Origin: Spirosoma fluviale
GTDB taxonomy: Bacteria; Bacteroidota; Bacteroidia; Cytophagales; Spirosomataceae
Reading direction: 5' to 3'
NCBI GenBank assembly: GCA_945885545.1
Contig: CAMCYZ010000007.1
Span: 1 to 42,317, forward strand
Length of the DNA: 42,317 bases
A program made the translations under genes and the position numbers. This document shows positions 1 to 9,808 of the stretch, one piece after another (the stretch's first letter is position 1; each line of letters opens with the position of its first letter). Below the pieces are notes generated by a model, which was not told where the DNA came from, did no database searches, and saw only the letters and a program-made list of their open reading frames with translations.

Positions 1-892
1 TGCAAGTATTTCTACAGCATCTGGTTTTGGTTCAACCACTGTCAATGTAGGTAAGTTAACCAATAAAGGCTTTGAGTTTTTATTAACTGCCAATGCTTTA
101 AAAAGGAATGAATTCTCATGGGATATAAGTGTAAACTTTGCAACCAACCAAAACAGAGTGGTTAGCTTAATTGAAGGTTCTAATGAGCTTTCTTTTGAAG
201 AGTCTCGCACGCGTACTTCATTAATTAAGCATATTGTGGGTCAACCTTTTGGAACTATTACCGGTATCAGTCAAAAAATGATTAATGGTAAGCCTGTATT
301 TACCGCAGAAGGTCTGCCAGTTAGAGATGATCTTTATGTGCCTATTGGTCAGTCAGTTGCACCATTTACTGGGGGTATTACAAATAATTTTAGCTACAAA
401 GGATTTAATCTGAATTTCCTAATTGATACAAAACTCGGTGGAGACATTCATTCAGGAACAAATCAGAGGCTAGATAACTGGGGATTCTCGGAAAGAACTC
501 TACAAGGTAGAGAAGGAGAGGCACCACTTACAGTAAGTGGAGTTAACGATAAAGGTGAAGCCCTTAATTTGACCCTTACACCGGCTCAGGCTCAGGCGTA
601 TTGGGGTAACTTAGGAAGTAGAGATGCTTCTCAGTATATTTACAGTGCTGACTTCGTAAAGCTTCGTCAGTTAACATTTGGTTATAGCCTACCAAGAACG
701 CTTGTTTCTAAAACTCCATTCCAAGCCATTTCCGCTTCGTTTGTAGGAAGAAACCTTGCGGTTTTATTCAAAAATATTCCTAATGTGGACCCTGAATCAA
801 CCTATTCTTTCAATGGAGGTGCACAAGGTTTAGAATATTTTGCTTTACCAGCCACAAGAACCTTTGGATTTAGCTTAAACTTTACCTACTAA
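1..892 (+). CDS. SusC-type TonB-dependent outer-membrane transporter, C-terminal part (5' end outside window)
   Basis: The reading frame is open from base 2 and runs for 296 codons to a TAA. The sequence is beta-barrel-like, with alternating hydrophobic and polar strands and an aromatic C-terminus (FGFSLNFTY), as in outer-membrane barrels. Segments such as 'NKGFEFLLTANALKRNEFSW', 'DFVKLRQLTFGYSLP' and 'VGRNLAVLFKNIPNVDPES' are typical of the last third of the SusC/RagA family. These proteins import oligosaccharides across the outer membrane, powered by TonB. The plug and most of the barrel lie upstream of the window. A SusD-type gene follows after 13 nt, the standard SusC-SusD pairing. An internal ATG or GTG start is not credible because the homology runs to the window edge. 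Confidence 0.93.
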   Translation, partial: ASISTASGFGSTTVNVGKLTNKGFEFLLTANALKRNEFSWDISVNFATNQNRVVSLIEGSNELSFEESRTRTSLIKHIVGQPFGTITGISQKMINGKPVFTAEGLPVRDDLYVPIGQSVAPFTGGITNNFSYKGFNLNFLIDTKLGGDIHSGTNQRLDNWGFSERTLQGREGEAPLTVSGVNDKGEALNLTLTPAQAQAYWGNLGSRDASQYIYSADFVKLRQLTFGYSLPRTLVSKTPFQAISASFVGRNLAVLFKNIPNVDPESTYSFNGGAQGLEYFALPATRTFGFSLNFTY

Positions 893-905
893 AAATTAAA
901 TTTGT

Positions 906-2447
906 ATGAAAAAAATAATAAGTCTAGGCTTTTTAATGGCACTTTTCACAACAAGTTGTGATCAAGAAAAATTAGAAAAACTTAATATTAACCCTCAGGC
1001 GTTAAATCAAATAGATATGAATTTTCTATTAACGTCTGCACAGTTAGGTACGGCCTCTGGAGGAAACAGAGGAGATAACCGTTACATAGATTGGAGAACA
1101 AACATTGGTATGTTTGGCCATGCTATTCAACAAATAGCGAATGTTGGGGGAGGAATTGCTCCTGGAGATAAATATATTGAAAATCCGGAAGCAGATGCTG
1201 CTCCATGGGATTTTTTGTATAATGGTGTATTACAAGAGCTTCAAGAAATTATAGTTCAAACTGGTCCTAAAGGATTTCAAGCTACGGGTCGTGAAAACAC
1301 ACGTCAGGTAGCCAGGATTTTAAGAGCCTATAATTTCATGCGATTGACAGACTACTATGGAAATATTCCTTACAGTGAAGCATTAAAAGGCACAACTGAC
1401 GGAATATTTTTCCCTAAGTATGATTCTCAAGAGAGCATTTACAAAGATTTGCTTAAAGAGGTCTCTGAAGCCACCAAGGCTTTAAATGCCTCTGCTGCAG
1501 GTGATGGTTTGGCTAATGCAGATTTGTTTTATGGCGGTGACATTGCCAAATGGAAAAAATTTGGAAATTCATTGTTGCTAAGAATGGGAATGAGAGTTTC
1601 GAAAGTGAGTCCAACACTCGCCAATCAATATGTTTCTGAGGCAGTGGCAGGTGGAGTAATGACCGCCATTTCTGACAGAGCTATGATAAAGACTGCTTTA
1701 GGACCAAGCGAATGGACAAATCAAAATGGTATTTCTAGAGCTTTCGCAAACGGAGATGGTGGACAACCTTCGCCACTTAGTGCAACTTTAGTAAATTGGT
1801 TGGTAGCTAAAAAAGACCCAAGACTAATGATTTTTAGTGGTGGAGTTGGTGGCAAAGAAATGGACCCAACACTACAGAAAGGATTGCCTAATGGATTGGA
1901 TGCGGGTACATTAACCAATTTTCTTGGAAAAGCAGGAGCCAATCCAATGGTGGAGTTTTCAATCATAAACCCTAAAATGTTAGACGACGATGATGATTAT
2001 GTATTCATGAATTTTTCTGAGGTTGAGCTCTTACTTGCTGAAGCTGCAGAAAAAAAGATTGGAGGAGTTTCTGATGCAGCTGGTCATTATGCCAAAGGTG
2101 TAAAAGCAGGACTTCAACAGTGGGATCACTATGATGCTTCATTAAAAGTATCAGACGACCAAGTAAATGCATATCTTGCAGAAAATCCTTATGAAGGGAT
2201 TAAATCTATTGGAGAACAATTATGGGCAAGTAAATTCTTAAACTGGTGGGATGCTTGGTCAGATTGGAGAAGACTTGGATTTCCACAGCTAGTACCGGTA
2301 AATTATACTGGAAATATTACAGGAGGTACAATCCCAAGAAAATTACGAATTCCGAATGGAGAATTATCAAACAACGGTGCTAATTTTAAGGCAGGGGCAA
2401 CGCTACCTAATGAATATACCACACGTATGTGGTGGGATGTGAAATAA
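906..2447 (+). CDS. SusD/RagB-family substrate-binding lipoprotein
   Basis: This is a 513-residue protein with an N-terminal lipoprotein signal (hydrophobic residues 3-17, Cys18 after TTS) followed by an acidic stretch, which in Bacteroidota favours surface export. The segment 'AYNFMRLTDYYGNIPYSEAL' near residues 140-160 and the C-terminal 'WWDAWSDWRRLGFPQLVPV' plus 'IPRKLRIPNGEL' are hallmarks of SusD-like proteins, probably the SusD-like_2 subgroup. Family members sit on the outer surface as a lid over SusC and bind the incoming glycan. The gene lies 13 nt after SusC and is followed by a strong terminator, so it closes the operon. The substrate is not readable from this protein; the neighbouring GH26 and epimerase suggest mannan, which is an inference. 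Confidence 0.93.
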   Translation: MKKIISLGFLMALFTTSCDQEKLEKLNINPQALNQIDMNFLLTSAQLGTASGGNRGDNRYIDWRTNIGMFGHAIQQIANVGGGIAPGDKYIENPEADAAPWDFLYNGVLQELQEIIVQTGPKGFQATGRENTRQVARILRAYNFMRLTDYYGNIPYSEALKGTTDGIFFPKYDSQESIYKDLLKEVSEATKALNASAAGDGLANADLFYGGDIAKWKKFGNSLLLRMGMRVSKVSPTLANQYVSEAVAGGVMTAISDRAMIKTALGPSEWTNQNGISRAFANGDGGQPSPLSATLVNWLVAKKDPRLMIFSGGVGGKEMDPTLQKGLPNGLDAGTLTNFLGKAGANPMVEFSIINPKMLDDDDDYVFMNFSEVELLLAEAAEKKIGGVSDAAGHYAKGVKAGLQQWDHYDASLKVSDDQVNAYLAENPYEGIKSIGEQLWASKFLNWWDAWSDWRRLGFPQLVPVNYTGNITGGTIPRKLRIPNGELSNNGANFKAGATLPNEYTTRMWWDVK

Positions 2448-2467
2448 TTGCATTGGTTTTTTATTTG

Positions 2468-2499
2468 AAAAGGGGCTATTTACATAGCCCCTTTTTTTT
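2468..2499 (+). terminator. Rho-independent terminator after susD
   Basis: A perfect 8-bp stem (2471-2478 AGGGGCTA pairing with 2485-2492 TAGCCCCT) encloses a 6-nt loop, is extended by A-T pairs and is followed by a run of T to 2499. It begins about 20 nt after the susD stop and ends the SusCD transcript. Confidence 0.9.
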
Positions 2500-2731
2500 A
2501 TCTTGTTGTTTATGTGAGGTTCACGCAAAAGAACTCTCATGTAAATCGTCTGTTCAAAAAATCACAACGATGTCCAATGCATTAAAATCATCAAGGAAAC
2601 TTTTAAGCCATTTCAAGAAGAAAATAACTACGTGTCTGCAAAAGAATAATCAAAATTCAATTTACCCAAAATATCTAAAATCACCCTATCTTCTTTTTTT
2701 GTGATTTATCTAGATGTTAAAATACCGGTGT

Positions 2732-5700
2732 TTATTTTGATGGCTTAAAAATCAATGCTGTATCATTGTTTCTAGCAATCACTAATTTTCCATTAATTAA
2801 AGCAGCATCTCTAACCTCGCCTTTCACTTTAATACCAGATATTTCATTAGAAACTGCATTAAAATTTTTATTGCCAAGCCCTTTCAATAGAAGCCCTTTG
2901 TTGGCATCTAATCTACCCACTTGTGGTTTTAAACTATAAAAATTCCCTCCCAACCAAATGTCTTTTTTGCCATCATTGTCAAAATCGGCAATTGAAATTC
3001 CAAATATCGGCGAAAATTGAGCTTGTACTGGCAAAGCAGCAAACGTCAATTTTCCATTTTCATTCCATAATATGCCCGTCTCAAGAATGTTGCTGCTATA
3101 ATTTAAAGCTCCTTCTTTTTGTTTTAAATCAAATAAACTTTCGTAATCTAAAGCCACAAATTCCTCATAACTATTATTATTCTTTTTTAATAGAGGCAGT
3201 TGATCGGTGAGTTCTCTTTTAGAAGCAAAAGGAAACTGTTTTTTATCCAAGGGAGCTTTCCAATTCAGTATGGGTTCACTTTTACCATTACCATCATAAT
3301 CTTTCACAAAAAGGCTTAGTGGTGAAGTAGCGTTGGCCTGAAATTTACTGTTGGTACCCCAATTGCCCACCACAAAATCCATATCTCCATCACCATCTAG
3401 ATCTTCAGCTTCTATTCTAGTCCACCAGCCATTAGACAGTGCTATGGTTTCGGGGGCAGCCAATTGCCCATTTTCATTCTTAAAAATGGTAATACTCATC
3501 CATTCCCCGACCACAATCAGGTCCTTGTCTCCATCCTTATCGTAGTCGCTCCATGTGGCGTCTGTAACCATTCCAATATTACCCAATTCCGCACTTGAAA
3601 TATCCGCCCATGTTCCTCTGTCGTTTCTAAACAAATAACTCCTCGGCGATAATCCATAATTACCCGGGACAACTCTTGCACCCAAGAAAAAATCAGGGTC
3701 CCCATCGCCATCTATATCCGAAACCTCGATACTTGAAAAATTCCCGATTGCAGGTGGGATGGCATTGGGATTTACAGTAAAATTACCTTTTCCATCGTTT
3801 TCGTATAGCCTAACAATAAAATTAATCTTTTCAACATTTACTTGATTTCCACCAGAGCCAATCAACAAATCCATATCGCCGTCCATGTCATAATCTAAAA
3901 ATGCTCCGCAAGTACTTTCAAAGGCTTTATCATTTAAAAAAACAGCGTTGTTGCCTTCCGAAAAAGTTGAATTTTGATGCTGAAGAAATAATCTATCTGA
4001 ACTATTCGTAGCTCCTAAAAGCATAAAATCATTTAAACCGTCGCCATTACAATCACCCACAACCAACCGCGGACTTTCGGTAGATAACATTCTATGCATT
4101 AATAGTTCTATATCGAAGTCATTGTAAGCATTTTCTACGTGTCGAGCTGAAATCGGCAAGTCGGTATTGTTTGAATTTTCATACCAGCCCTTTTTTTCAA
4201 AGGTATTTGGGGCAGAAGGTTTTACGGCATTCTTATATTTTAAAACCAAGGTTTGATTGGCTTTTACTTTTTTTATAACCTGCATTTTTCCATCGGGCCA
4301 AACCACCTCTAAGTTATCAACTTCCTTATTTTCAGCTAAACCAAAAACCAAATTTGGCTCTATACTACTTTGAAATCCCCTATTCGTAAAATTTTCTTTT
4401 AATTGCAAATCTCCTTTGGTTATCAATTTTACCTTGGCTCCAATACCAAAAGCGTTTTTATTATCCCCCTCAAATTTGATTTTCAAAAAATTGTTGGTAG
4501 AATTGTTTCTATAAACGGAGCATTTTTGATTTACATTATTTAACAGTAAATCGAGGTCTCCGTCTGCATCTAAGTCTGCATAAACTGAGCCATTGGAAAA
4601 AGTTTTTTCCCCTAAGCCAATGTCTTCAGCGGCATTATTGAATTTATAATCTCCCTTATTTACAAAAGCCCAATTTTGTAAAGGAGAACCTGGCAATTTT
4701 TCAGCGTATTTTGTAAAATCAAAATTTGGGTTTGATGATTTAGAGCTGAGCCCTTCATTTTCGGAAAAATCTCTAAAATCTCCATCCATAATATCTTTGA
4801 AGATACCGTTTGAAACAAAAATATCGTTGGTGCCATTGTTTTCAAAATCAAAAATCAATGCCCCCCAGCTCCAATCCGTGGCGGCCACTCCAGCAAGATT
4901 TCCGATTTCTTGAAAATACCCTTTCCCATTGTTTAATTGAAGGCAATTTTGAATAAACTGATAATGATAATTGGCCCTATACTTAAAATCCTCCAAGTGA
5001 TATGGATCAAAAACAATAGTTCGCTTTATTCTATCATTATCTGCAGGAAGCATATCTGTTGTAAAAATATCCAGAAATCCATCGCCATTGATATCGGCTA
5101 TATCGGCACCCATACTCGAAACCGAAGTATAATCGAGTCGATTAATAAGGTCTTCTTGAAACTTACCATTGCCTTGATTTAGATACAAATAATCTCTTTC
5201 AAAAAAATCATTTGAAATATACAAATCCGGAAGATTGTCGCCATTTACGTCTCCTGTGGCCACACCCAAACCAAAACCAATGGCACTAGAATAAATTCCA
5301 GCCTCTGCCGTTACATCCGTAAAAACTGGATGGCCTTTCTCACCAATATCATTCCGCATTAATTTGTCACCTCCCAAAGCATCAGGAAATTCTCTCATAC
5401 TTTGATAGAGTTCTATTTTTGATGGATTTTTGAAACTATTGTTCAAAATATAGCAATCTAAATCACCATCATTATCATAATCAAAAAAAGCTGCATGAGT
5501 ACTAAATCCCTGATTATTAAGATTATATTCTCTGGATTTTTCAGTAAAAGTTAAATCTCCATTGTTAATAAAAAGCTCATTTTCTTTGTTATCGCCTTTT
5601 ATATCTCCTGAATTACAGACATATATATCCAAAAAGCCATCTGCATTTATATCAACCAAGCTCACTCCTGTGCTCCAAGCTTTCGTTCCTCCTACACCAG

Positions 5701-6007
5701 CTTTTTCAGTAATATCCTCAAACTCAAAATTGCCTTTATTGAGATATAATTTATTTTTATTTTGATTTGAAGTAAAATAGACGTCGGGCAAACCGTCGTT
5801 ATTAATATCTCCTACTCCAACACCTCCACCATTATAAAAATTTCGGTAGGTGAAAATATTGAAATCCTTCGTTTCTTTAACCGTATTCTCAAAGTCTAAT
5901 CCAGTATTTTCAACCTGCTCAAATACCTGACTAACAGCACTTTCATTCTTTTTGCAAGAATTTAATAAAAGAAAAATAAAACTCAAAAATAGGAATAAGA
6001 AACGCAT
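2732..6007 (-). CDS. VCBS/FG-GAP repeat lipoprotein with ASPIC/UnbV domain (paralogue 1)
   Basis: This is a 1,091-residue lipoprotein (signal with LLNSC, Cys18). It contains about a dozen calcium-type D-x-[DN]-x-DG-x-x-D motifs typical of FG-GAP/VCBS beta-propeller blades, for example DINNDGLPDVYF near residue 66 and DLDGDGDMDFV toward the C-terminus. An ASPIC/UnbV-type segment lies at about residues 505-595, with VWPDGK near 570 and the following 'ANQTLVLKY'. These proteins resemble the CRTAC1/UnbV group and are common next to SusCD pairs in Cytophagia. Their biochemical role is not established; glycan or protein binding at the surface is inferred. A close full-length paralogue lies at 11376-14582 in opposite orientation. 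A TATTTTTG element lies 35 nt upstream of the start. Confidence 0.88.
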   Translation of the reverse strand: MRFLFLFLSFIFLLLNSCKKNESAVSQVFEQVENTGLDFENTVKETKDFNIFTYRNFYNGGGVGVGDINNDGLPDVYFTSNQNKNKLYLNKGNFEFEDITEKAGVGGTKAWSTGVSLVDINADGFLDIYVCNSGDIKGDNKENELFINNGDLTFTEKSREYNLNNQGFSTHAAFFDYDNDGDLDCYILNNSFKNPSKIELYQSMREFPDALGGDKLMRNDIGEKGHPVFTDVTAEAGIYSSAIGFGLGVATGDVNGDNLPDLYISNDFFERDYLYLNQGNGKFQEDLINRLDYTSVSSMGADIADINGDGFLDIFTTDMLPADNDRIKRTIVFDPYHLEDFKYRANYHYQFIQNCLQLNNGKGYFQEIGNLAGVAATDWSWGALIFDFENNGTNDIFVSNGIFKDIMDGDFRDFSENEGLSSKSSNPNFDFTKYAEKLPGSPLQNWAFVNKGDYKFNNAAEDIGLGEKTFSNGSVYADLDADGDLDLLLNNVNQKCSVYRNNSTNNFLKIKFEGDNKNAFGIGAKVKLITKGDLQLKENFTNRGFQSSIEPNLVFGLAENKEVDNLEVVWPDGKMQVIKKVKANQTLVLKYKNAVKPSAPNTFEKKGWYENSNNTDLPISARHVENAYNDFDIELLMHRMLSTESPRLVVGDCNGDGLNDFMLLGATNSSDRLFLQHQNSTFSEGNNAVFLNDKAFESTCGAFLDYDMDGDMDLLIGSGGNQVNVEKINFIVRLYENDGKGNFTVNPNAIPPAIGNFSSIEVSDIDGDGDPDFFLGARVVPGNYGLSPRSYLFRNDRGTWADISSAELGNIGMVTDATWSDYDKDGDKDLIVVGEWMSITIFKNENGQLAAPETIALSNGWWTRIEAEDLDGDGDMDFVVGNWGTNSKFQANATSPLSLFVKDYDGNGKSEPILNWKAPLDKKQFPFASKRELTDQLPLLKKNNNSYEEFVALDYESLFDLKQKEGALNYSSNILETGILWNENGKLTFAALPVQAQFSPIFGISIADFDNDGKKDIWLGGNFYSLKPQVGRLDANKGLLLKGLGNKNFNAVSNEISGIKVKGEVRDAALINGKLVIARNNDTALIFKPSK

Positions 6008-6042
6008 GAATCTTTGGGGTTAAATTTCAAATAAATATACTT

Positions 6043-6050
6043 CAAAAATA
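6043..6050 (-). promoter_or_regulatory. Candidate -7 element TATTTTTG
   Basis: The minus strand reads TATTTTTG, matching the Bacteroidota -7 consensus TAnnTTTG, 35 nt upstream of the VCBS lipoprotein start at 6007. No clear -33 TTG was found at the expected spacing, so the call rests on motif and position only. Confidence 0.4.
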
Positions 6051-6085
6051 GTCGAAAATAAACAAATTATTACGTTTAGAATCCT

Positions 6086-6093
6086 TAAATTTG
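6086..6093 (+). promoter_or_regulatory. Candidate -7 element TAAATTTG
   Basis: TAAATTTG matches TAnnTTTG and lies 30 nt upstream of the TTG start at 6124, back to back with the minus-strand element at 6043-6050 in a 116-nt divergent promoter region. No convincing -33 TTG was seen. Confidence 0.4.
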
Positions 6094-6123
6094 CTCTTTA
6101 AATCAAGATAAAAGTTTCAAAAA

Positions 6124-7587
6124 TTGCCTAAGTTTTTACTTTTCTTATTCTTCTTCATTATACAAACAACTCATGGCTTTGGCCAAGAATCTTGGACTAT
6201 AGTCTTGCCAAATATTGGCACTTTTTCATCTCCAAGGTGTACCGACCTCAACAATGACGGCACAAAAGACATTGTTTTAGGAGGTGGCAGGCTGGAGTTT
6301 CAGAAATGCGACACGGCCATGTTTGCTTTAGACGGTAAAACCGGAAAAATATTGTGGAATATAGGTGCAAGAGACCAGATTTTTGGGTCTGCTGTTTTGC
6401 TGGATATCACAAATGACGGCATAGAAGATGCCTTTATAAATGGCAGATCTTCCGAACTAAAAGCAATAGATGGTGCCAATGGCAAGGAAGTTTGGTCATT
6501 CGACACTACTTTTTACTCGGCTGAAGGAACAAAAAAATGGTTTAACTTTTATAATCCTCAGTTTATTCATGATGTCGACCAAGACGGATTCAAGGATATT
6601 TTGATAGCCAATGGCGGCGATATCTGGGTGCTGCCACATAATCCAAATCGTGCAGGAGGGAAAATCGTAATTATTTCCTCAAAAACGGGAAAACTGTTGG
6701 CCGAAGCTGTTATGCCCGACGGTTGCGAAATTTATATGTCCATTTCCATAAATTTCAATAAAAAAGAACCACTAAAATCTAAAATAATATTCGGAACAGG
6801 CGGCGAGACCATTAGGGGCAACTTGTTTGTAGGTACTATAGAAATGGTTTTGAAAAATAAATTATCAGAGGCAAGCATTCTAGACATCAGTCTTTATAAG
6901 GGATTTATAAGCCCTCCTGTATGGGTTGACATCAATCAGGATAACGAAAAAGACATAGTTGTCTCATCAGTAGATGGTAGAATTTTAGCATTTGATGGAC
7001 TCACTTTCCGAAAAATATGGCAAACTAAATTGGACGATACCGAAGCCTATAGCTCACTGGCGGTAGGAAAGTTTAATACTGATGAAATACCCGATTTTTT
7101 TGTTAGTTTCGCTCAAGGAGTTTGGCCCGATTTGAGCTGGACAAAACAAGCCATGATAAATGGCCAATCAGGCAAAATAGAGTATCTTGACTCATTGGGT
7201 TATTACCAAACCTCTAGCCCAGTAGTAGTAGACATTACCGGAGATGGCATAGACGAAGTACTTTTAAGCGTTGACTATCAAATCATTAATGACAAAAACA
7301 CCAAAGAGTTTTATACTACCTTGTACGCCATTGATTTTACTCACAATGAAGCTGTGCCCATTGTGGACAGACTACCAGGCCATAATGTTTCATCAACCGC
7401 GTGGATTTGAGACATGGACAACGATGGCATGCTGGATATTGTTTACTGCCACGGCATAAATGCAATAAAAACCTATACTTTTGACGGACTCAGGGTCAAC
7501 AGATTGAAAACTACCATTCCGATAACAAGTAAAATAAAGTGGGGAAGTTATATGGGTAGCAATTATGACGGAGTATTTGAAAAATAA
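6124..7587 (+). pseudogene. Secreted FG-GAP/PQQ-type beta-propeller protein interrupted by an in-frame TGA
   Basis: A TTG start (an in-frame TAA lies 15 nt upstream and no ATG is available) leads a signal peptide (MPKFLLFLFFFIIQTTHGFG). Propeller repeats follow that mix FG-GAP DxNxDG motifs with PQQ-like blades ('FALDGKTGKILWN'). The frame stops at TGA 7408-7410, but the same frame stays open to TAA 7585-7587. The 58 codons after the stop match the end of the neighbouring paralogue: 'STAWI-stop-DMDNDGMLDIVYC' here against 'STPWIGDIDGDKYLDVVYC' there. One base change (GGA to TGA) therefore explains the break. Translation as seen gives 428 residues, against 487 positions if repaired. A truncated propeller lacking its last blade may not fold. 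Sequencing error is the main alternative. Confidence 0.8.
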
Positions 7588-7588
7588 C

Positions 7589-9076
7589 TTACCTAGATTT
7601 TTCAAAAACAGAGTTACCCCTAGAATTCATATAGCCCCCCCAAACAATTGGCTTTTTGATTTTTATTCCCGACGAAATCCGCTTGATTTGCATACCCAAA
7701 AACAATAACAAATCTGGGCCAGCACTGTAATATTGACAATATACCACATCCAGATATTTATCACCGTCTATATCTCCAATCCATGGCGTAGAAAAAATAT
7801 TCTTAAAATTCGGCGTTTCATCAATAGTCTCCACCACTCTATTTGCAAAATCTATCGAAATCAGCTTGTTTTTGATTTGCAGTTTTGCATCGCTTACAAA
7901 CCCTCGCTCACAACTGTATTCGTTTGTACTTAAAATGGCGTCGTCGATGCCGTCATCATTGATATCATAAATTACGGGTGAAGAAAAACCCGTACAACCC
8001 AAATTGTTTTCATAAGCAATCTCGCCAGTTTTGCCATTTAACATCACCTGCACCGAGCCTTTGCTATCTGGCCAAACACCTTTGGAAGTAAAAGTAAAAA
8101 AATCAGGAATGTTGTCATCTGTAAAATAACCTACCGAAAGTGCATTGCTACTTTCCGTATTGGTAATAACTTTTTCCCATATTTTCTGCCACGACTTTCC
8201 ATCTATGGCTGTTATTTTACTACCATGCGAAATAGCCACAATATCAAAAAAACCATCCAAATTTATATCAGCGGCCACAGGTGGTGCTATATAACCATGA
8301 CTTTTCTCAGATACCAACAGTCTAGATTGCTCAATATTTCCTTTCCTTAAGTCTTCGAGAGAGGTTACATAAAGATTTCCATCTAAAGTCTCACCACCTG
8401 TTCCGAAAACAATGTATTCTTTGCCATTTGGCTGAACAAAATATAGTGGGGGTGTATATGATTCTCTGCCATCTGGAGTTACTGCCGATGAAATTACATT
8501 TCCATTTTTGCTATTCAATATCATTAGAACACCGGGTAATCTTCCGTATTCAGTATTGGGTAAAGCTTTGGGATTGCCACCATTTTGAACCAATAAGTCG
8601 GGCATTTTATCACCATTTTGGTCTGGAATGAGCACAGTATTTTGGAAATTTCCGAGCGTATTCTTGAGTACGGAATCTTTTTCATACTTGTAAGTCCACT
8701 CCCAAATCAACTTGCCATTTTTGCCATTGAGAGCTACCAAAATATTGGACCTGCCTCCAATAACAACGTCATTGGTCCCGTCCGAATCAATATCTACAAA
8801 AGTAGCTGAGCCATAAATCTGATCTTTTGAAGCATAATTCCACAAGGTCTTACCTGTTTTTCCATCAAACGCAAAAACCCCGAAATCAGACTCCTGATAT
8901 TCGTTTTTGCCGCCACCCATCACAAAATCCAAAAAACCATCGTTGTTTAAATCAGCCGACCTTGGAGAAGATTGAGAGCCAATGGCTGGATAACTTTGAT
9001 TCCAAACCAATTCAGCTTTTTTTGGGTTACAACTGACACAAAACACCACAAAAAGTAGTGAATATTTGATATACAT
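7589..9076 (-). CDS. FG-GAP/PQQ-type beta-propeller lipoprotein
   Basis: The chosen start at 9076 gives 495 residues and places a lipoprotein signal directly at the N-terminus (MYIKYSLLFVVFCVSC, Cys16). A longer in-frame start at 9124 would add 16 residues without signal character. The body alternates FG-GAP calcium motifs (DLNNDGFLDFV, DIDSDGTNDVVIGG) with PQQ-like blades (FDGKTGKTLWN, LNGKNGKLIWEW), so an outer-membrane or periplasm-anchored propeller is likely. It is clearly paralogous over its whole length to the gene at 6124-7587, which converges on it with a single base between the two stops. It is the last gene of a GH26 / DUF1349-like / propeller operon and presumably assists in binding or processing the same glycan, an inference from position. 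Confidence 0.85.
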   Translation of the reverse strand: MYIKYSLLFVVFCVSCNPKKAELVWNQSYPAIGSQSSPRSADLNNDGFLDFVMGGGKNEYQESDFGVFAFDGKTGKTLWNYASKDQIYGSATFVDIDSDGTNDVVIGGRSNILVALNGKNGKLIWEWTYKYEKDSVLKNTLGNFQNTVLIPDQNGDKMPDLLVQNGGNPKALPNTEYGRLPGVLMILNSKNGNVISSAVTPDGRESYTPPLYFVQPNGKEYIVFGTGGETLDGNLYVTSLEDLRKGNIEQSRLLVSEKSHGYIAPPVAADINLDGFFDIVAISHGSKITAIDGKSWQKIWEKVITNTESSNALSVGYFTDDNIPDFFTFTSKGVWPDSKGSVQVMLNGKTGEIAYENNLGCTGFSSPVIYDINDDGIDDAILSTNEYSCERGFVSDAKLQIKNKLISIDFANRVVETIDETPNFKNIFSTPWIGDIDGDKYLDVVYCQYYSAGPDLLLFLGMQIKRISSGIKIKKPIVWGGYMNSRGNSVFEKSR

Positions 9077-9178
9077 ATAAAATAATTTAGAGGTCGAAAT
9101 CATTCTTGGGCTCAATTTAAGCAATGTAAAACAAAAAATGAATGCTTCAAAAATGCCATTTCAGATTTTTGAAAAAGA

Positions 9179-9808
9179 TTACTTCAAAGCGGTAAAAACA
9201 CGGGTATTGCTAAATGTGGCTTGCTCAATAACTTTTGGATTATGTGAACAAATGAAAAGACCAACCAACAACTCTTCGGGAAAATCAATATCCGGCACCT
9301 CTACCGACCAAAAAGGTTGCCCTAGTTTAGCCACCGAAACAAAATAGCTTCTTCCTCGACGTTCAAGTTGCAAAATATCAGCAGCCAACATTGGTATTTT
9401 TATTTCTTCAGTATTCGCACCATTTTTCTTTCTAAACTGAAAGGCCGTCAAACCGTCTAAATGTACTGTCAAACAAACCATTGCAGAAGAAGTATCTACG
9501 CCTGTCCGGGCTATTATACCCGCTTTTTTATGAACATCACCTCCACTACCCATCAAAGTGGGCTGTGTAGTTATAATAAAATCGCCTTTGAGTTTTTTCC
9601 ACGCAAAATGAAATTCGTCTCTTTTGAACCACATACTATTTCCCGAACCCGTGAGTGTATATTTACGAGATGAAGCATCATAAATGGCTGACCCTTTATT
9701 GATTACAGGCCCAATATCGGCATGATTTTCAAATAATCCTACGGGATTTTGGGCTTTTAATCCTAAAAACACTAACATGAAAACCAGCACTAAACAAAGT
9801 TTTTTCAT
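9179..9808 (-). CDS. Small secreted DUF1349-like (concanavalin A-like fold) protein
   Basis: This is a 209-residue protein with a clear signal peptide (MKKLCLVLVFMLVFLGLKAQ). The body ('GSGNSMWFKRDEFHFAWKK', 'HKKAGIIARTGVD', 'VHLDGLTAFQFRK') resembles DUF1349-type beta-sandwich domains related to lectin/glucanase folds. Such domains occur in Bacteroidota secreted proteins and are sometimes annotated misleadingly as TolR-related. Its start overlaps the GH26 stop by 4 nt (ATGA), so translational coupling is expected. I infer a carbohydrate-binding accessory to the GH26 enzyme. No catalytic residues can be assigned, and the family assignment is from memory of motif style, so moderate. Confidence 0.75.
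   Translation of the reverse strand: MKKLCLVLVFMLVFLGLKAQNPVGLFENHADIGPVINKGSAIYDASSRKYTLTGSGNSMWFKRDEFHFAWKKLKGDFIITTQPTLMGSGGDVHKKAGIIARTGVDTSSAMVCLTVHLDGLTAFQFRKKNGANTEEIKIPMLAADILQLERRGRSYFVSVAKLGQPFWSVEVPDIDFPEELLVGLFICSHNPKVIEQATFSNTRVFTALK

Noticed and set aside
2429-2704. 91-codon open frame overlapping the susD end and its terminator
   Set aside because: It starts inside susD, reads through a strong terminator and has no protein-like pattern; the 2500-2731 gap holds no recognisable gene.
7408-7410. Selenocysteine at the in-frame TGA
   Set aside because: The paralogue has Gly there, not Cys, and no SECIS-like hairpin was seen right after the codon.
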